Positions 42,062-50,948 are shown, counted from the stretch's first letter. The stretch is 64,000 nt of DNA from Spirosoma lacussanchae (GCF_005870035.1 NZ_SWJG01000007.1:1-64000); one strand, 5' to 3'. The notes: generated by a model not told the origin, from the sequence alone. A program made the numbers and translations.

Positions 42062-42871
42062 TTAAGCTTGTAAGACCGACTGATTAATTTCCCGCACAAC
42101 GGCCGACAGTTGAGGTAACAGGTCGGGGTCCTGTTCTATCCCGTTGCCGACAACGATCAGATCGGCTCCGGCTTTGAGGGCGTTATAGGCTTTCTCGCCC
42201 GAGTTGATACCTCCTCCCACAATAATCGGCACATCAACAACGGACCGAACGGCCGCAATCATATCGGGCGAGACGGGTCGGCGTGCGCCACTACCCGCGT
42301 CCAGATACATCAGTTGAAGCCCCAGCATCTCGCCGGCCATAGCTGTACAGGCAGCCACGCCGGGTTTATCGGCAGGAAGCGGCATGGTACCGCTGATGTA
42401 GGAAACCGTGGTCTGTGCTCCGCTGTCGACTAGCATATAGCCCGTTGGCAGTACTTCGAGACCGCTCTTTCTGAGCAGTGGGGCCGCAATGACGTGCTGA
42501 CCAATCAGAAACTCGGGATTACGCCCGGAGATGAGCGAGAGAAACAGGATGGCGTCGGCGGTGGGCTCGATATGCAGCGAGTTGCCCGGAAACAGCACCA
42601 CAGGAACAGGCGAGTAAGCCCGCAAGGTGCTGATCACTTCGGCATGTCGGTAATCGGTTACCAGACTGCCCCCAACCAGAAAGAAATCGATGGGATAAGT
42701 GCCCGCCCGCTGGAGCAGGGCTATAAGCGCGTCCTGCTCGACCTTATCGGGGTCGAGCAGGACGGCCAGCGACTTTTGTCCCGACGTTTTATGACGCCGG
42801 AGTGTATCTAGCAGGCTGACTGGTTGCCTTTTCGTGGTATTGCGTTGGATCGGCGGTGGGGTTGATGGCAT
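42062..42871 (-). CDS. Geranylgeranylglyceryl/heptaprenylglyceryl phosphate synthase family (PcrB-like)
   Basis: This 269-residue TIM-barrel enzyme of the GGGP synthase family has KSLAVLLDPDKV at the start of the barrel, FFLVGGSLVTD, LFPGNSLHIEPTADAIL, YLDAGSGARRPVS and the phosphate-binding VGGGINSGEKA and VVGNGIEQ loops. It makes an ether link between sn-glycerol-1-phosphate and an isoprenoid diphosphate. Bacteroidota members are known, and the ether lipid's role is unclear. No start codon exists between the ATG at 42871 and the conserved core, so the first 83 bases overlap the 3' end of the upstream gene in another frame. Confidence 0.87.
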   Translation of the reverse strand: MPSTPPPIQRNTTKRQPVSLLDTLRRHKTSGQKSLAVLLDPDKVEQDALIALLQRAGTYPIDFFLVGGSLVTDYRHAEVISTLRAYSPVPVVLFPGNSLHIEPTADAILFLSLISGRNPEFLIGQHVIAAPLLRKSGLEVLPTGYMLVDSGAQTTVSYISGTMPLPADKPGVAACTAMAGEMLGLQLMYLDAGSGARRPVSPDMIAAVRSVVDVPIIVGGGINSGEKAYNALKAGADLIVVGNGIEQDPDLLPQLSAVVREINQSVLQA

Positions 42872-43322
42872 TATTCTGACGGATGCGGGCTAAAAAACCC
42901 ATTAACTGCTCGCGGGCAATGTTGGTCAGTACCGACGTTACCAGACCTCCGATCAATCCGCTTGCGGCCGCTGCTTTTTGCGTTTCTTTTGCGTGTTTTT
43001 TTACTGCCTTCCGCGTTGACGGCGCAGCTGCCTCCAAGTCCTCGCCGTATGAATCGTCCTCATCGTCATAATCGCGATCTTCCGGCTCACCGTATTTCTC
43101 GGCATACCGGTATTCGTCCGACTTAGGCAGTACCGCATTAACAACCAAATATACGGCTAAAGCGGCACCTGCAACAAATGCAGCCGTCCGGCCCAGCTCG
43201 GTTGCGTCGCCTTTGATGGAGTCAACGCTATCAGTGATTGAATCTTTGAACCGCTCGGTAGCAGCCATCAGTTGGGCCCGGCGGGCGGTTGTGTCGGCAA
43301 ATGGTACTTTAGGATCTTCCAT
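42789..43322 (-). CDS. Hypothetical membrane protein, helical, with charged linker
   Basis: This 177-residue protein has a charged N-terminus (about 1-40), a hydrophobic helix (about 45-64, AAFVAGAALAVYLVVNAVLP), an acidic DDEDD-type linker, and a second weakly hydrophobic segment (about 119-138, AAASGLIGGLVTSVLTN). No family is recognised; the layout recalls small membrane-stress proteins such as YtxH-like ones. It lies between the holin-like gene and the GGGP synthase gene on the same strand and may share a transcript with them. Confidence 0.65.
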   Translation of the reverse strand: MEDPKVPFADTTARRAQLMAATERFKDSITDSVDSIKGDATELGRTAAFVAGAALAVYLVVNAVLPKSDEYRYAEKYGEPEDRDYDDEDDSYGEDLEAAAPSTRKAVKKHAKETQKAAAASGLIGGLVTSVLTNIAREQLMGFLARIRQNNAINPTADPTQYHEKATSQPARYTPAS

Positions 43323-43354
43323 TAGTTTACGCTTGAGTTATTGTATTAATCTGT

Positions 43355-43378
43355 AAAAAACAACAGGCTAAACGCCTG
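43355..43378 (-). terminator. Possible terminator after holin-like gene
   Basis: On the minus strand CAGGC (43378-43374) pairs with GCCTG (43368-43364), followed by a T run (43360-43355). The stem is short, so the call is modest. Confidence 0.4.
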
Positions 43379-43382
43379 CCTG

Positions 43383-43832
43383 TCAGTAGGCTCGGGGTGA
43401 CGACTGATTTTCGCCAAGGCTACCGCCACCGCCAATCGCTGTGCGCGTCTGCGCCATCAGCTCTTCAACCGCTTCTGACTTTTCTTCTTTCTTTTTCTCC
43501 TGGCTTTTCTTGATGGCGCTATAAGCGGCCACCCGGATTTTCGACTTAAAAAAGTCTTTAGCGGCCAGCCAGATAATCGTCATCAGCAGGAAGAAGCCAG
43601 CAACAATCAAAAAGCCCAGGTACCGGCTGTTGGTTACCTCATTGAGGTAGGCAGCCAGCAGACTGAACAAAAAGATGGTTGTCATAGTGGCCAGCAGGGC
43701 TAGTACGATGCCGTGAATACCCACCACAACTCCCTCCTCCACTTTACTGCGCGTTTCAAGTGTAAATAACTCAATACGAGCTTCCAGGTAGCGGAATATA
43801 TTCTCCCGAATTTCCTCTAAGCGCTCCAGCAT
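43383..43832 (-). CDS. Phage-holin-superfamily (Holin-X/DUF1469-like) membrane protein
   Basis: This 149-residue protein has a helical N-terminus (ENIFRYLEARIELFTLETRS), two transmembrane helices at about 38-62 (GIVLALLATMTTIFLFSLLAAYL) and 70-90 (YLGFLIVAGFFLLMTIIWLA), and a Lys/Glu-rich coiled-coil tail. The form is that of the chromosomal Holin-X family, which is not a phage holin in function but a common membrane protein in stress-related operons. It is first in a probable three-gene run with the two downstream genes. Confidence 0.78.
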   Translation of the reverse strand: MLERLEEIRENIFRYLEARIELFTLETRSKVEEGVVVGIHGIVLALLATMTTIFLFSLLAAYLNEVTNSRYLGFLIVAGFFLLMTIIWLAAKDFFKSKIRVAAYSAIKKSQEKKKEEKSEAVEELMAQTRTAIGGGGSLGENQSSPRAY

Positions 43833-44203
43833 GATCTTGTTTATTAGTTTTCACTATGGGGTATCTACAAAAAAGCGTCCATTTTGTTTAAAAAACAGAG
43901 GGTCTGAACAGTCAACTATGAATGTGGCTGCAAAGGGGCTTCATTTGCCGGAAGCTGGGCTGATTTTAGCGGTAGTAGGTGCTGAAGAAATCCGACTCGC
44001 TGCGCGCTGCCCGGGCCGGAGCTTACGAACGGGTTTGGTAAACTGGGTTGCCAAATGGACACAGGATTGTAGAAAAAATACCCATACCGGCTGATCTACG
44101 TTGAGTCATAAACGCAAACAGCCCCGGAGACTCACCTCCGGGGCTGTTTGCGTTGAAGTCGTTGATGCGAATGACTAGAAACGGCATATCGGCGACTGAG
44201 CCG
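43833..44203. other. Gap between holin-like and TraR/DksA genes
   Basis: No gene is supported; an 87-codon open frame on the plus strand has no family resemblance and a random-looking composition. The only clear element is the terminator at 44111-44154. Confidence 0.5.
44111..44154. terminator. Strong hairpin after TraR/DksA gene
   Basis: A perfect 18-bp stem (44111-44128 with 44137-44154, AACGCAAACAGCCCCGGA and its complement) with an 8-base loop. It lies downstream of the minus-strand gene ending at 44204. Confidence 0.8.
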
Positions 44204-44590
44204 TTAGTTCGATTGCCGTAGCTTGGCTTCAATCGTTTGTTGGGTGTGCGGAACGGCCCGCAGCCGCTCCTTAGGAATCAGCTTGCCCGTGTCTTTGCAG
44301 ATGCCATACGTGCCGTTTTTAATCCGGACCATAGCGGCCTCGAGCTGCTGGATGAATTTCTGCAAACGGGCGGCCAGCTGGCTGAGGTTTTCGCGTTCGC
44401 TGGTGTCAGCACCATCTTCAAGCAGTTTTGAGTTGCCAGATGTATTGTCGGTGCCGCTGTCGTTCCGTTTGCTGAGCGTTTCCTTGATGTAATTTAACTC
44501 GCTACGGGTGGCGTCCAGCTTCTGACCAATGAGTTCCTCAAACTCCTTCAGATCTTCTTCCGAATATCGTTTTTTCTCTTCTTGAACCAT
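44204..44590 (-). CDS. TraR/DksA-family protein, zinc finger reduced
   Basis: This 128-residue protein has a long coiled coil (about 10-90) and a C-terminal zinc-finger-like part GICKDTGKLIPKERLRAVPHTQQTIE. Only one of the four DksA Cys ligands remains, as I recall is usual for Bacteroidota members, so zinc is probably not bound. DksA proteins act in the secondary channel of RNA polymerase, often with ppGpp; the same is likely here but not shown. The ATG at 44590 (MVQEEKKRYS) is used since the upstream extension is not family-like. Confidence 0.85.
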   Translation of the reverse strand: MVQEEKKRYSEEDLKEFEELIGQKLDATRSELNYIKETLSKRNDSGTDNTSGNSKLLEDGADTSERENLSQLAARLQKFIQQLEAAMVRIKNGTYGICKDTGKLIPKERLRAVPHTQQTIEAKLRQSN

Positions 44591-44905
44591 AGTAAGGACT
44601 ATGTTAGATGGGGCACGTGCAACTGACTGCAAAATTAACGCTTTGCGGCCGTTTTTTCAATATGAGACTTATATTACGGTCGTTTTTTTGGAAAATTAGT
44701 AAACTGGAAATTGACAAAATTTCGAATGAATCTTTGGTGGTGATTGCGTTCATTAAAAAAGAATTTGGCCCCTATTCAAGAACGAACCTGTTTATGTGGA
44801 TTGTGATTTTTAGACTAATTTGGGAAAAAATATACTTTTGATAATGTAATCGCCTATTTATTAAGTTTGCGCGACACTTCATTGTATTTTTCGTTTAAAG
44901 ACAGA
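44591..44905. other. AT-rich gap upstream of glutamate dehydrogenase gene
   Basis: No gene is supported; a short plus-strand frame (44608-44841) has no family resemblance. The gap ends with the gdh promoter at 44838-44869. Confidence 0.5.
44838..44869 (+). promoter_or_regulatory. Promoter of glutamate dehydrogenase gene
   Basis: TTG (44838-44840), 21 bases, TAAGTTTG (44862-44869) fit the Bacteroidota consensus. Transcription would begin about 44876, so an ATG at 44867 is unlikely to be the start. A second TACTTTTG lies at 44833-44840. Confidence 0.7.
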
Positions 44906-46195
44906 ATGAACCGCATGGCCATGGCATATATTGAACCAGCACCGATAAAAGATAAAGAGAATCCACTGGAGTCCATGATGTCCCGCTTCGACGCTGCCGC
45001 GCGAATGCTGGGTATATCAGACGAGATGTACGATATTCTTAAAGTGCCTGCCCGTCAGGTAATTGTAGGGCTGCCCGTTACGATGGATAACGGGAGCATC
45101 AAAGTGTTTGAAGGATACCGCGTTATTCACTCCAACATCCTCGGTCCGGCCAAGGGTGGTATCCGGCTCGACCCCGGCGTTCACCTCGATGAGGTAAGGG
45201 CGCTGGCGGCCTGGATGACCTGGAAATGTGCCGTTGTTGACATTCCCTACGGTGGGGGCAAGGGCGGTATCGCCTGCAACCCTCGCGAGATGTCGGCGGG
45301 CGAGATCGAACGCCTGATCCGGCAGTATACCGTAGCGATGCTCGACGTAATCGGACCCGACCGCGATATTCCGGCGCCCGACATGGGTACCGGCCCCCGC
45401 GAAATGGCCTGGATGGTGGACGAATACTCGAAAGCCAAGGGTATGACCGTAAACAGCGTCGTGACGGGTAAGCCACTCGTACTGGGCGGCTCGCTGGGGC
45501 GCACCGAAGCAACGGGCCGTGGGGTCACCGTAGCCGCGCTGTCGGCCATGGATAAACTGCGGATGAATCCCTACCGGACAACGGCCGCCATCCAGGGTTT
45601 TGGAAACGTAGGCTCGTTTGCGGCCGAACTGCTCCACGAGCGGGGCGTTACGGTGGTGGCTGTCAGCGATATTTCGGGTGGCTATTACAACGCGTCGGGT
45701 ATCGACATTACGGCGGCTGTGACGTACCGCAATGCCAACAAGGGTACGCTCGACGGATTCAGCGGAGCCGAAAAGATCACCAACGAAGAATTGCTCTCGC
45801 TGCCCGTCGATGTTCTGGTGCCGGCCGCTAAAGAAGACGTCATCACCGACGATAATGCCGGGTCAATTCAGGCCAAAATGATCGTAGAAGGCGCCAATGG
45901 CCCAACTTCCGCTTCGGCCGACGAGATTATCAACAGCAAGGGTATTCTGGTTGTGCCCGATATTCTGGCCAATGCCGGGGGCGTAACGGTATCCTATTTC
46001 GAATGGGTGCAGAACCGCATCGGCTACAAATGGACCCTGGACCGCATCAACCGCCGGGCCGACCGCGTCATGAAAGATGCGTTTGACCGGGTGTTCGAAA
46101 CGTCGCAGAAATACCAGGTGCCTATGCGGCTGGCCGCCTACATCGTAGCCATCGATAAAGTGGCGAGTACCTATAAGTTCCGGGGAGGATATTAA
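44906..46195 (+). CDS. Glu/Leu/Phe/Val dehydrogenase, probable NAD(P)-glutamate dehydrogenase
   Basis: This 429-residue enzyme has the family blocks ILGPAKGGIRLDPGVHLDEV, WKCAVVDIPYGGGKGGI (catalytic Lys), DIPAPDMGTGPREMAWM and a Rossmann domain with AAIQGFGNVGSFAA. It deaminates glutamate to 2-oxoglutarate or the reverse. Start choice among ATG at 44906, 44915 and 44921 is uncertain; 44906 is the first after the promoter, and 44921 (MAYIEPAPIKDKE) also fits. No regulator is seen nearby. Confidence 0.92.
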   Translation: MNRMAMAYIEPAPIKDKENPLESMMSRFDAAARMLGISDEMYDILKVPARQVIVGLPVTMDNGSIKVFEGYRVIHSNILGPAKGGIRLDPGVHLDEVRALAAWMTWKCAVVDIPYGGGKGGIACNPREMSAGEIERLIRQYTVAMLDVIGPDRDIPAPDMGTGPREMAWMVDEYSKAKGMTVNSVVTGKPLVLGGSLGRTEATGRGVTVAALSAMDKLRMNPYRTTAAIQGFGNVGSFAAELLHERGVTVVAVSDISGGYYNASGIDITAAVTYRNANKGTLDGFSGAEKITNEELLSLPVDVLVPAAKEDVITDDNAGSIQAKMIVEGANGPTSASADEIINSKGILVVPDILANAGGVTVSYFEWVQNRIGYKWTLDRINRRADRVMKDAFDRVFETSQKYQVPMRLAAYIVAIDKVASTYKFRGGY

Positions 46196-46287
46196 TTCGG
46201 AACAGCATGTATACGGCATAATGCCTAATTTTGCCCGTTGTTACAGGGGGCTGATCCATTATTCAGTATACATTACACACGTTAACG

Positions 46288-46953
46288 ATGCGTTTACACC
46301 GGGAAGGGTACACCATAATGCTGACAACGGGGCTGGTTTTGCTGGCCCTGAATTTGCTGGCTTACTTTTATCTGTTTTCTGACAACAGCCTGGCCATCGT
46401 GCTGCTGGCGGTAGCCAGCCTGATCCTGTTTGGGCTGATTGTCCAGTTCTTCCGGGTGCCCAACCGTACGCTGACGCTGCACGACGCCCAGATCATCGCT
46501 CCGGCCGATGGGACAATCGTCGTTATTGAGGAAACCGAAGAAAGCGAGTATTTCAAGGAGCGCCGGCGGCAGATTTCCATTTTTATGTCGCCCCTGAACG
46601 TACACGTCAACCGTAATCCGGTGTCGGGCGTTGTGCGGTACTTCAAATACTATCCTGGTAAATACCTGGTGGCCTGGCATCCAAAGTCCAGTACGGAAAA
46701 CGAACGCACAACCATTGTCATTCAGGCTAAAAACGGCGTCGAGGTGCTGTTTCGGCAGATTGCCGGTGCGGTGGCTCGTCGTATCCGGTGGTACGTAAAA
46801 GAAGGTCAGCCCGTTGAGCAGGGCCAGGAAATGGGCTTTATCAAATTCGGATCGCGGGTCGATGTGTTTCTTCCGCTCGATGCCGATGTTAAAGTCAGCA
46901 TTGGCGAACGTACCAAAGGGGGCGTTACCGTTCTGGCAGAACTGAAGGATTAA
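46288..46953 (+). CDS. Phosphatidylserine decarboxylase family protein
   Basis: This 221-residue pyruvoyl enzyme has two hydrophobic segments near the N-terminus (about 10-55), the active-site region APADGTIVVIEE, IFMSPLNVHVNRNPVSG (catalytic His) and the self-cleavage site FIKFGSRVDVFLP, where the Ser of GSR becomes the pyruvoyl group. This matches the short PSD type (about 215-220 residues) common in Bacteroidota. It makes phosphatidylethanolamine at the inner membrane. It ends at a very long perfect hairpin. Confidence 0.9.
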   Translation: MRLHREGYTIMLTTGLVLLALNLLAYFYLFSDNSLAIVLLAVASLILFGLIVQFFRVPNRTLTLHDAQIIAPADGTIVVIEETEESEYFKERRRQISIFMSPLNVHVNRNPVSGVVRYFKYYPGKYLVAWHPKSSTENERTTIVIQAKNGVEVLFRQIAGAVARRIRWYVKEGQPVEQGQEMGFIKFGSRVDVFLPLDADVKVSIGERTKGGVTVLAELKD

Positions 46954-46974
46954 CAGTCAGCCTACCAATTAGGC

Positions 46975-47027
46975 AGGGTCAGCAAAAGCGGGAAAGCCAT
47001 TATGGCTTTCCCGCTTTTGCTGACCCT
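46975..47027. terminator. 26-bp perfect hairpin between convergent genes
   Basis: AGGGTCAGCAAAAGCGGGAA and on to 47000 pairs perfectly with 47002-47027 around a one-base centre, followed by GTTTT. It lies between convergent psd-like and SMP-30 genes and probably works on both strands; its length is unusual for a plain terminator. Confidence 0.8.
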
Positions 47028-47038
47028 GTTTTATGTTC

Positions 47039-47848
47039 TCAGATTTGTACGCTGAGTAACTCGCCCCGCTCGCTTTCGGTCACGATCAGGCCCAGCTCGC
47101 CCGAGGGGTCGAAGGTGCAGTTGGTTGGGTTGGCGCCGGGCAACTGGAGATCGCGAATAAACTCGCCCTCGGACGAAAAGACCCGGATAAGTCCCGAGCC
47201 GAACACGGCCGTGTAGATGAAACCATCGGGCCCCAGCGTCATCCCGTCGGGACCGGGAATCGGTTCGTCAGCAGGAGCCTCCGTAACGACGGCCCATACC
47301 CGGATTGTTTCCCAGCTTAGGCCGATAGGGTCCCAGAAGCCGCTCCAGATGCGGTGGCGGTGGGTCTCGGCAATGAGCAGGGTAGGTATGCTGGTGTTGA
47401 GCAGCGCCAGCCCGTTCGGATACATCAGCCCATCGGTAATTACTTCGGCATGACCCCTGGGGTCCAGCACCGCCACGTAACCAAGCTGCTCATCGTCTGG
47501 CGGACCCGGGCAGGAGAAAATCAAATTGCCCTGCGCGTCGAACAGCAGATCGTTGGGCATGTTGAGCGGCTTTCCGTCAAGCTCGCTCAGGGCAGTATCA
47601 ATCAGTTTGGTGTCGACGTTCATTCGTCGGATGGCCTGCTGACCGGAATCGCAGAACCAGATGAAACCATCCCGGAAAACAGCGCCATTGGGGCGCCCGC
47701 CGGTATGAACACGCATGGTACTGCCGTCTTTATCACGGCAAAACAACCCTTCACCCGCCTGTTCTACGCACCAGAGACATCCCGAATCGTCGAAAGTTGG
47801 CCCTTCCGGAAACCGTAATCCTGTTGCTAATACTCGTACACTGTCCAT
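47039..47848 (-). CDS. SMP-30/gluconolactonase-like protein
   Basis: This 269-residue six-bladed propeller of the SMP-30/LRE family has the metal-site pieces: FPEGPTFDDSGCLWCVE (Glu), NMPNDLLFDAQGNLIFSC (Asn), YPNGLALLNT (Asn) and PDGMTLGPDGFIYTAV (Asp). It is likely a lactonase acting on a sugar or similar lactone. The ATG at 47848 (MDSVRVLATG) is chosen over the frame's opening at 47890. It is divergent from the GMC oxidoreductase. Confidence 0.86.
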   Translation of the reverse strand: MDSVRVLATGLRFPEGPTFDDSGCLWCVEQAGEGLFCRDKDGSTMRVHTGGRPNGAVFRDGFIWFCDSGQQAIRRMNVDTKLIDTALSELDGKPLNMPNDLLFDAQGNLIFSCPGPPDDEQLGYVAVLDPRGHAEVITDGLMYPNGLALLNTSIPTLLIAETHRHRIWSGFWDPIGLSWETIRVWAVVTEAPADEPIPGPDGMTLGPDGFIYTAVFGSGLIRVFSSEGEFIRDLQLPGANPTNCTFDPSGELGLIVTESERGELLSVQI

Positions 47849-48086
47849 GTCATCGGTTGTTGAGTAGGAGTAAAGTTGTGGCCGACCCAATAGCGTCGGT
47901 GTCTGGTATAGACAATGTTCATATAATACACTGGCTGCTATTTTGTTTTCATATTCTATTTATTTGATAGACCAATAAGTAAGTAGCCCCTTTTGCTAGA
48001 TTGTATTCACCGTACAATGGCAAGCTTTGTCTGTATTATTCGTTGAAATACTTGTATCTTTATGGTATTATGAAGACGTTCTTGCC

Positions 48087-49757
48087 ATGACATACGACTA
48101 TATTATTGTGGGAGCCGGTTCGGCAGGCTGCGTGCTGGCCAATCGGCTATCGGCCGACCCGACGGTGTCGGTGCTACTGCTGGAAGCTGGCGGGCCCGAC
48201 ACTAAATTTGAGTTACAGATTCCGGCTGCGTACTCCAAACTGCATGGTACTGCCGTTGACTGGGGCTTCTGGACCGAGCCTCAGTCGGCGCTGAACGGAC
48301 GGCGCATGTACCAGCCTCGCGGAAAGACCCTGGGTGGCTGCTCATCGACCAACGCCATGGCCTACGTACGGGGCAACCGACGCGATTACGACGACTGGGC
48401 GGCACTGGGCAATACGGGCTGGGGGTATGAAAACGTGCTGCCGTATTTCATCCGCTCCGAATTCAATGAACAGATTGATCAGCTCGACGAGCGGTATCAC
48501 GGCGCGCACGGCCCTCTCAATGTTACTTTTGCGACTGGCTTTCAGACCCCGCTAGCCCGGGCATTCGTAGACGCCTGTGGGCAGGTCGGTATCCGGGCCA
48601 ATCCCGACTGTAATGGGGCCGAGCAGGAAGGAGCGGGCCTGCTGCAGTTTACGATCAAAAACGGGAAGCGCCATAGTGCCGCAACGGCGTTTCTGAAACC
48701 CGTAATGAGCCGACCCAACCTCACGGTTATTACCAGGGCCCACACAAAACAGGTACTGATCACCAACGACCGCGCCACGGGTGTCGAGTTTATTACGGGA
48801 AAAAACAGGACACAGACCGCAATGGCCCGGCAGGAGGTTATTCTGTCGGCTGGCGCATATCAATCGCCCCAGCTGCTGATGCTGTCGGGAATCGGGCCTG
48901 CCGACGCGCTGCGGCAGGCGGGGGTGGCGTTGAAGAAAGAGCTGCCCGGAGTTGGGCAAAACCTGCAGGATCATTTATTTACGGGGGTGAGCAGCCTGGC
49001 GTCGCAGCGGGGCGTTTCGTCCAATTTTCACCTCAAACCGCTCAACCAGCTCAAGGCGCTGGGAACCTGGCTCCTGTCGAAGAAGGGCCCGCTCAGTATT
49101 AGCCCGCTCGAAGCGGTGGCGTTTGTCCGGACTGAGCCAACGCTTGACCGGGTTAATATGCAATTTCATTTTGCGCCCGTACACATGGGCGATTCGTACA
49201 CGGCCGATATGTATGATCTGTCAACCTGGCCTACCACCGACGGGTATATCGTTCTGCCAACGCTGCTGCTGCCCAAAAGCCGGGGCTATATCGGCCTGCG
49301 CTCGGCTAACCCGCTCGACGCGCCCGTGATTCAGCCGAACTACCTGACCCACGAAGACGACCGGCGTGTACTGATCCAGGGCGTTCGGCAGGCGCTGGAG
49401 ATCAAACAGGCCGATGCGTTCGGGCCTTTTCGGCAGCGGGTACATCTGACGGCCGGCAGCTCAGACGATGTGATCTGGGCGCATATCCTACAGCAGCTCG
49501 AAACGGTATATCACCCGGTGGGTACGTGCCGGATGGGAACCGACGAGATGGCCGTTGTCGACGCCGATCTTCAGGTTCGGGGTATTGGCGGGCTGCGCGT
49601 CATCGATGCATCGGTTATGCCAACCATTGTGTCGGGCAATACCAACGCCCCCACGATTATGATTGCCGAGAAAGGGGCTGATCTGATCCTGGGATACGAG
49701 CCCGACGCGCTGTCGGCTATCCACAGCCGGGCCGCGATGCCCACAGACCGGCTGTAG
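48087..49757 (+). CDS. GMC-family FAD oxidoreductase (choline-dehydrogenase-like)
   Basis: This 556-residue flavoenzyme has the N-terminal FAD loop IIVGAGSAGCVLANRLS, GMC signature PRGKTLGGCSSTNAMAYVRG, second signature GAYQSPQLLMLSGIG, and the C-terminal catalytic HPVGTCRMG with NTNAPTIMIAEKGADLI. It oxidises an alcohol, perhaps a polyol or sugar alcohol; the substrate is unknown. The ATG at 48087 (MTYDYIIVG) is typical. The SMP-30 lactonase-like gene beside it makes a sugar-oxidation pairing plausible (inference). Confidence 0.9.
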   Translation: MTYDYIIVGAGSAGCVLANRLSADPTVSVLLLEAGGPDTKFELQIPAAYSKLHGTAVDWGFWTEPQSALNGRRMYQPRGKTLGGCSSTNAMAYVRGNRRDYDDWAALGNTGWGYENVLPYFIRSEFNEQIDQLDERYHGAHGPLNVTFATGFQTPLARAFVDACGQVGIRANPDCNGAEQEGAGLLQFTIKNGKRHSAATAFLKPVMSRPNLTVITRAHTKQVLITNDRATGVEFITGKNRTQTAMARQEVILSAGAYQSPQLLMLSGIGPADALRQAGVALKKELPGVGQNLQDHLFTGVSSLASQRGVSSNFHLKPLNQLKALGTWLLSKKGPLSISPLEAVAFVRTEPTLDRVNMQFHFAPVHMGDSYTADMYDLSTWPTTDGYIVLPTLLLPKSRGYIGLRSANPLDAPVIQPNYLTHEDDRRVLIQGVRQALEIKQADAFGPFRQRVHLTAGSSDDVIWAHILQQLETVYHPVGTCRMGTDEMAVVDADLQVRGIGGLRVIDASVMPTIVSGNTNAPTIMIAEKGADLILGYEPDALSAIHSRAAMPTDRL

Positions 49758-49813
49758 CGGTGCGTTAGGGGCTAGCGCGTATGAAACGCGAAGGCCGGTG
49801 CGCGATCGCGTCT

Positions 49814-50911
49814 CTACAAGTTGGCCAGGTTGCTGATGTTGCGCTCCACGACTTCGACGACTACGATGTCGGGGCGCTCTGCGCTAACGAGGCTGGTGTC
49901 CAGCTTCTTGTCGCGTACGAAAAACGATTCCTGAAAGTAAGCGGCCATAAACGGCATCATGCTGTGGCTGAACGAGTCGCCAATGAACAGCAACCGGCCA
50001 ACACCCGGCCCGGTGAAGCGCGTAGACGGGAAACCAGACGCCGGGTTTGGTACGGTGGCCGTCTGACGGGCTACCCGGTTGGCGTTCGGCTGAATGTAAT
50101 AAAAGACTTCGTCTTTCCGCTCGTTCTGTACCGTCATCATCGTTACCAGATCACCACCCCCTCCGCGTTGTTTCTCGATGCGGAAATCGCTCAGTAGAAT
50201 AGGGGGGCGGGTCGGCTGATCCTGCCGGATGCGGTTGAGCAGGGCCGCGCTGCCAATCAGGGTGCCGTAGTCGTTCCAGTGCGTATCGGTCTGGTAATAC
50301 ACAACGTGTCGGCCTTTCTCGGCCCGCAGCGTATCGCGAATATCGACAAAGGGAACGCTGGTTGCCGAAACGGCCTCCCGCAATACGTCCAGACGGGTTG
50401 GGCCGGGGGCGGGTTGCAGGTGATCGGGCAGGTTTTCCGGGTAAATCGAATGAGAATCGGGTGCGATGAGTACGTACAGCCGGATGCCCTGCCGGGCCAG
50501 TTCCTGCTGGCGCTGTGCGAGGTGACGGGCCATGTAGCGGGCCGAGTCGGGCGAGAGCGGCTGCAGGCCCCGGTGCTGATCAACCACGCGGTTGTAGCTA
50601 TTGCCGAGAAAAAACCAGCCATTTTTGCCGACAACCACTTTTTCGGGCAGGGGCGATTGACCCAGCAGGTTTAGCTTCCAGCGGCTGTAACCATAGAACA
50701 GCGCATTCCGCCAGCCGAAATTCTCTTTGTAATAGCGGTCAAACTGGCGCACAAAACTCCGGACGTGCGGAAAGTTGAGCGGGGGGATACCACTGATTGC
50801 CCGATTTTCGGTACTGCTAAAGCGGGAAGACAACCCCAGCACCTGATCGAGCGAGGGGAGCAGCAGCAGGCCGGCAAAAACAAAACAAAGTAGTCTGAAA
50901 CGGGCGTTCAT
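49814..50911 (-). CDS. AlgJ/AlgX-like SGNH O-acetylation protein, paralogue A
   Basis: This 365-residue protein has an N-terminal anchor or signal helix (about 5-24, LLCFVFAGLLLLPSLDQV) and an SGNH-type acetyl-handling domain: FLGNSYNRVVDQHRG, LIAPDSHSIYPENLP, YYQTDTHWNDYG (Asp-His of the catalytic set) and LLFIGDSFSHSMMP with the nucleophile Ser. Such proteins take acetyl groups from an MBOAT partner and put them on an exported polysaccharide. The MBOAT gene lies 37 bases upstream, and a paralogue lies on its other side. Confidence 0.84.
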   Translation of the reverse strand: MNARFRLLCFVFAGLLLLPSLDQVLGLSSRFSSTENRAISGIPPLNFPHVRSFVRQFDRYYKENFGWRNALFYGYSRWKLNLLGQSPLPEKVVVGKNGWFFLGNSYNRVVDQHRGLQPLSPDSARYMARHLAQRQQELARQGIRLYVLIAPDSHSIYPENLPDHLQPAPGPTRLDVLREAVSATSVPFVDIRDTLRAEKGRHVVYYQTDTHWNDYGTLIGSAALLNRIRQDQPTRPPILLSDFRIEKQRGGGGDLVTMMTVQNERKDEVFYYIQPNANRVARQTATVPNPASGFPSTRFTGPGVGRLLFIGDSFSHSMMPFMAAYFQESFFVRDKKLDTSLVSAERPDIVVVEVVERNISNLANL

Positions 50912-50948
50912 ACGAGCGATACTGGTTCCTGGAGTCTCGGCAAATGGC

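Noticed and set aside
43383-43832. Holin-like protein taken as a sign of a prophage
   Set aside because: The family is a common chromosomal membrane protein; no other phage gene is present.
43831-44094. 87-codon plus-strand frame in the holin/TraR gap
   Set aside because: Low-quality composition, overlaps the start of the holin-like gene, and no family resemblance.
44608-44841. 77-codon AT-rich plus-strand frame before glutamate dehydrogenase
   Set aside because: Overlaps the promoter zone and resembles random AT-rich translation.
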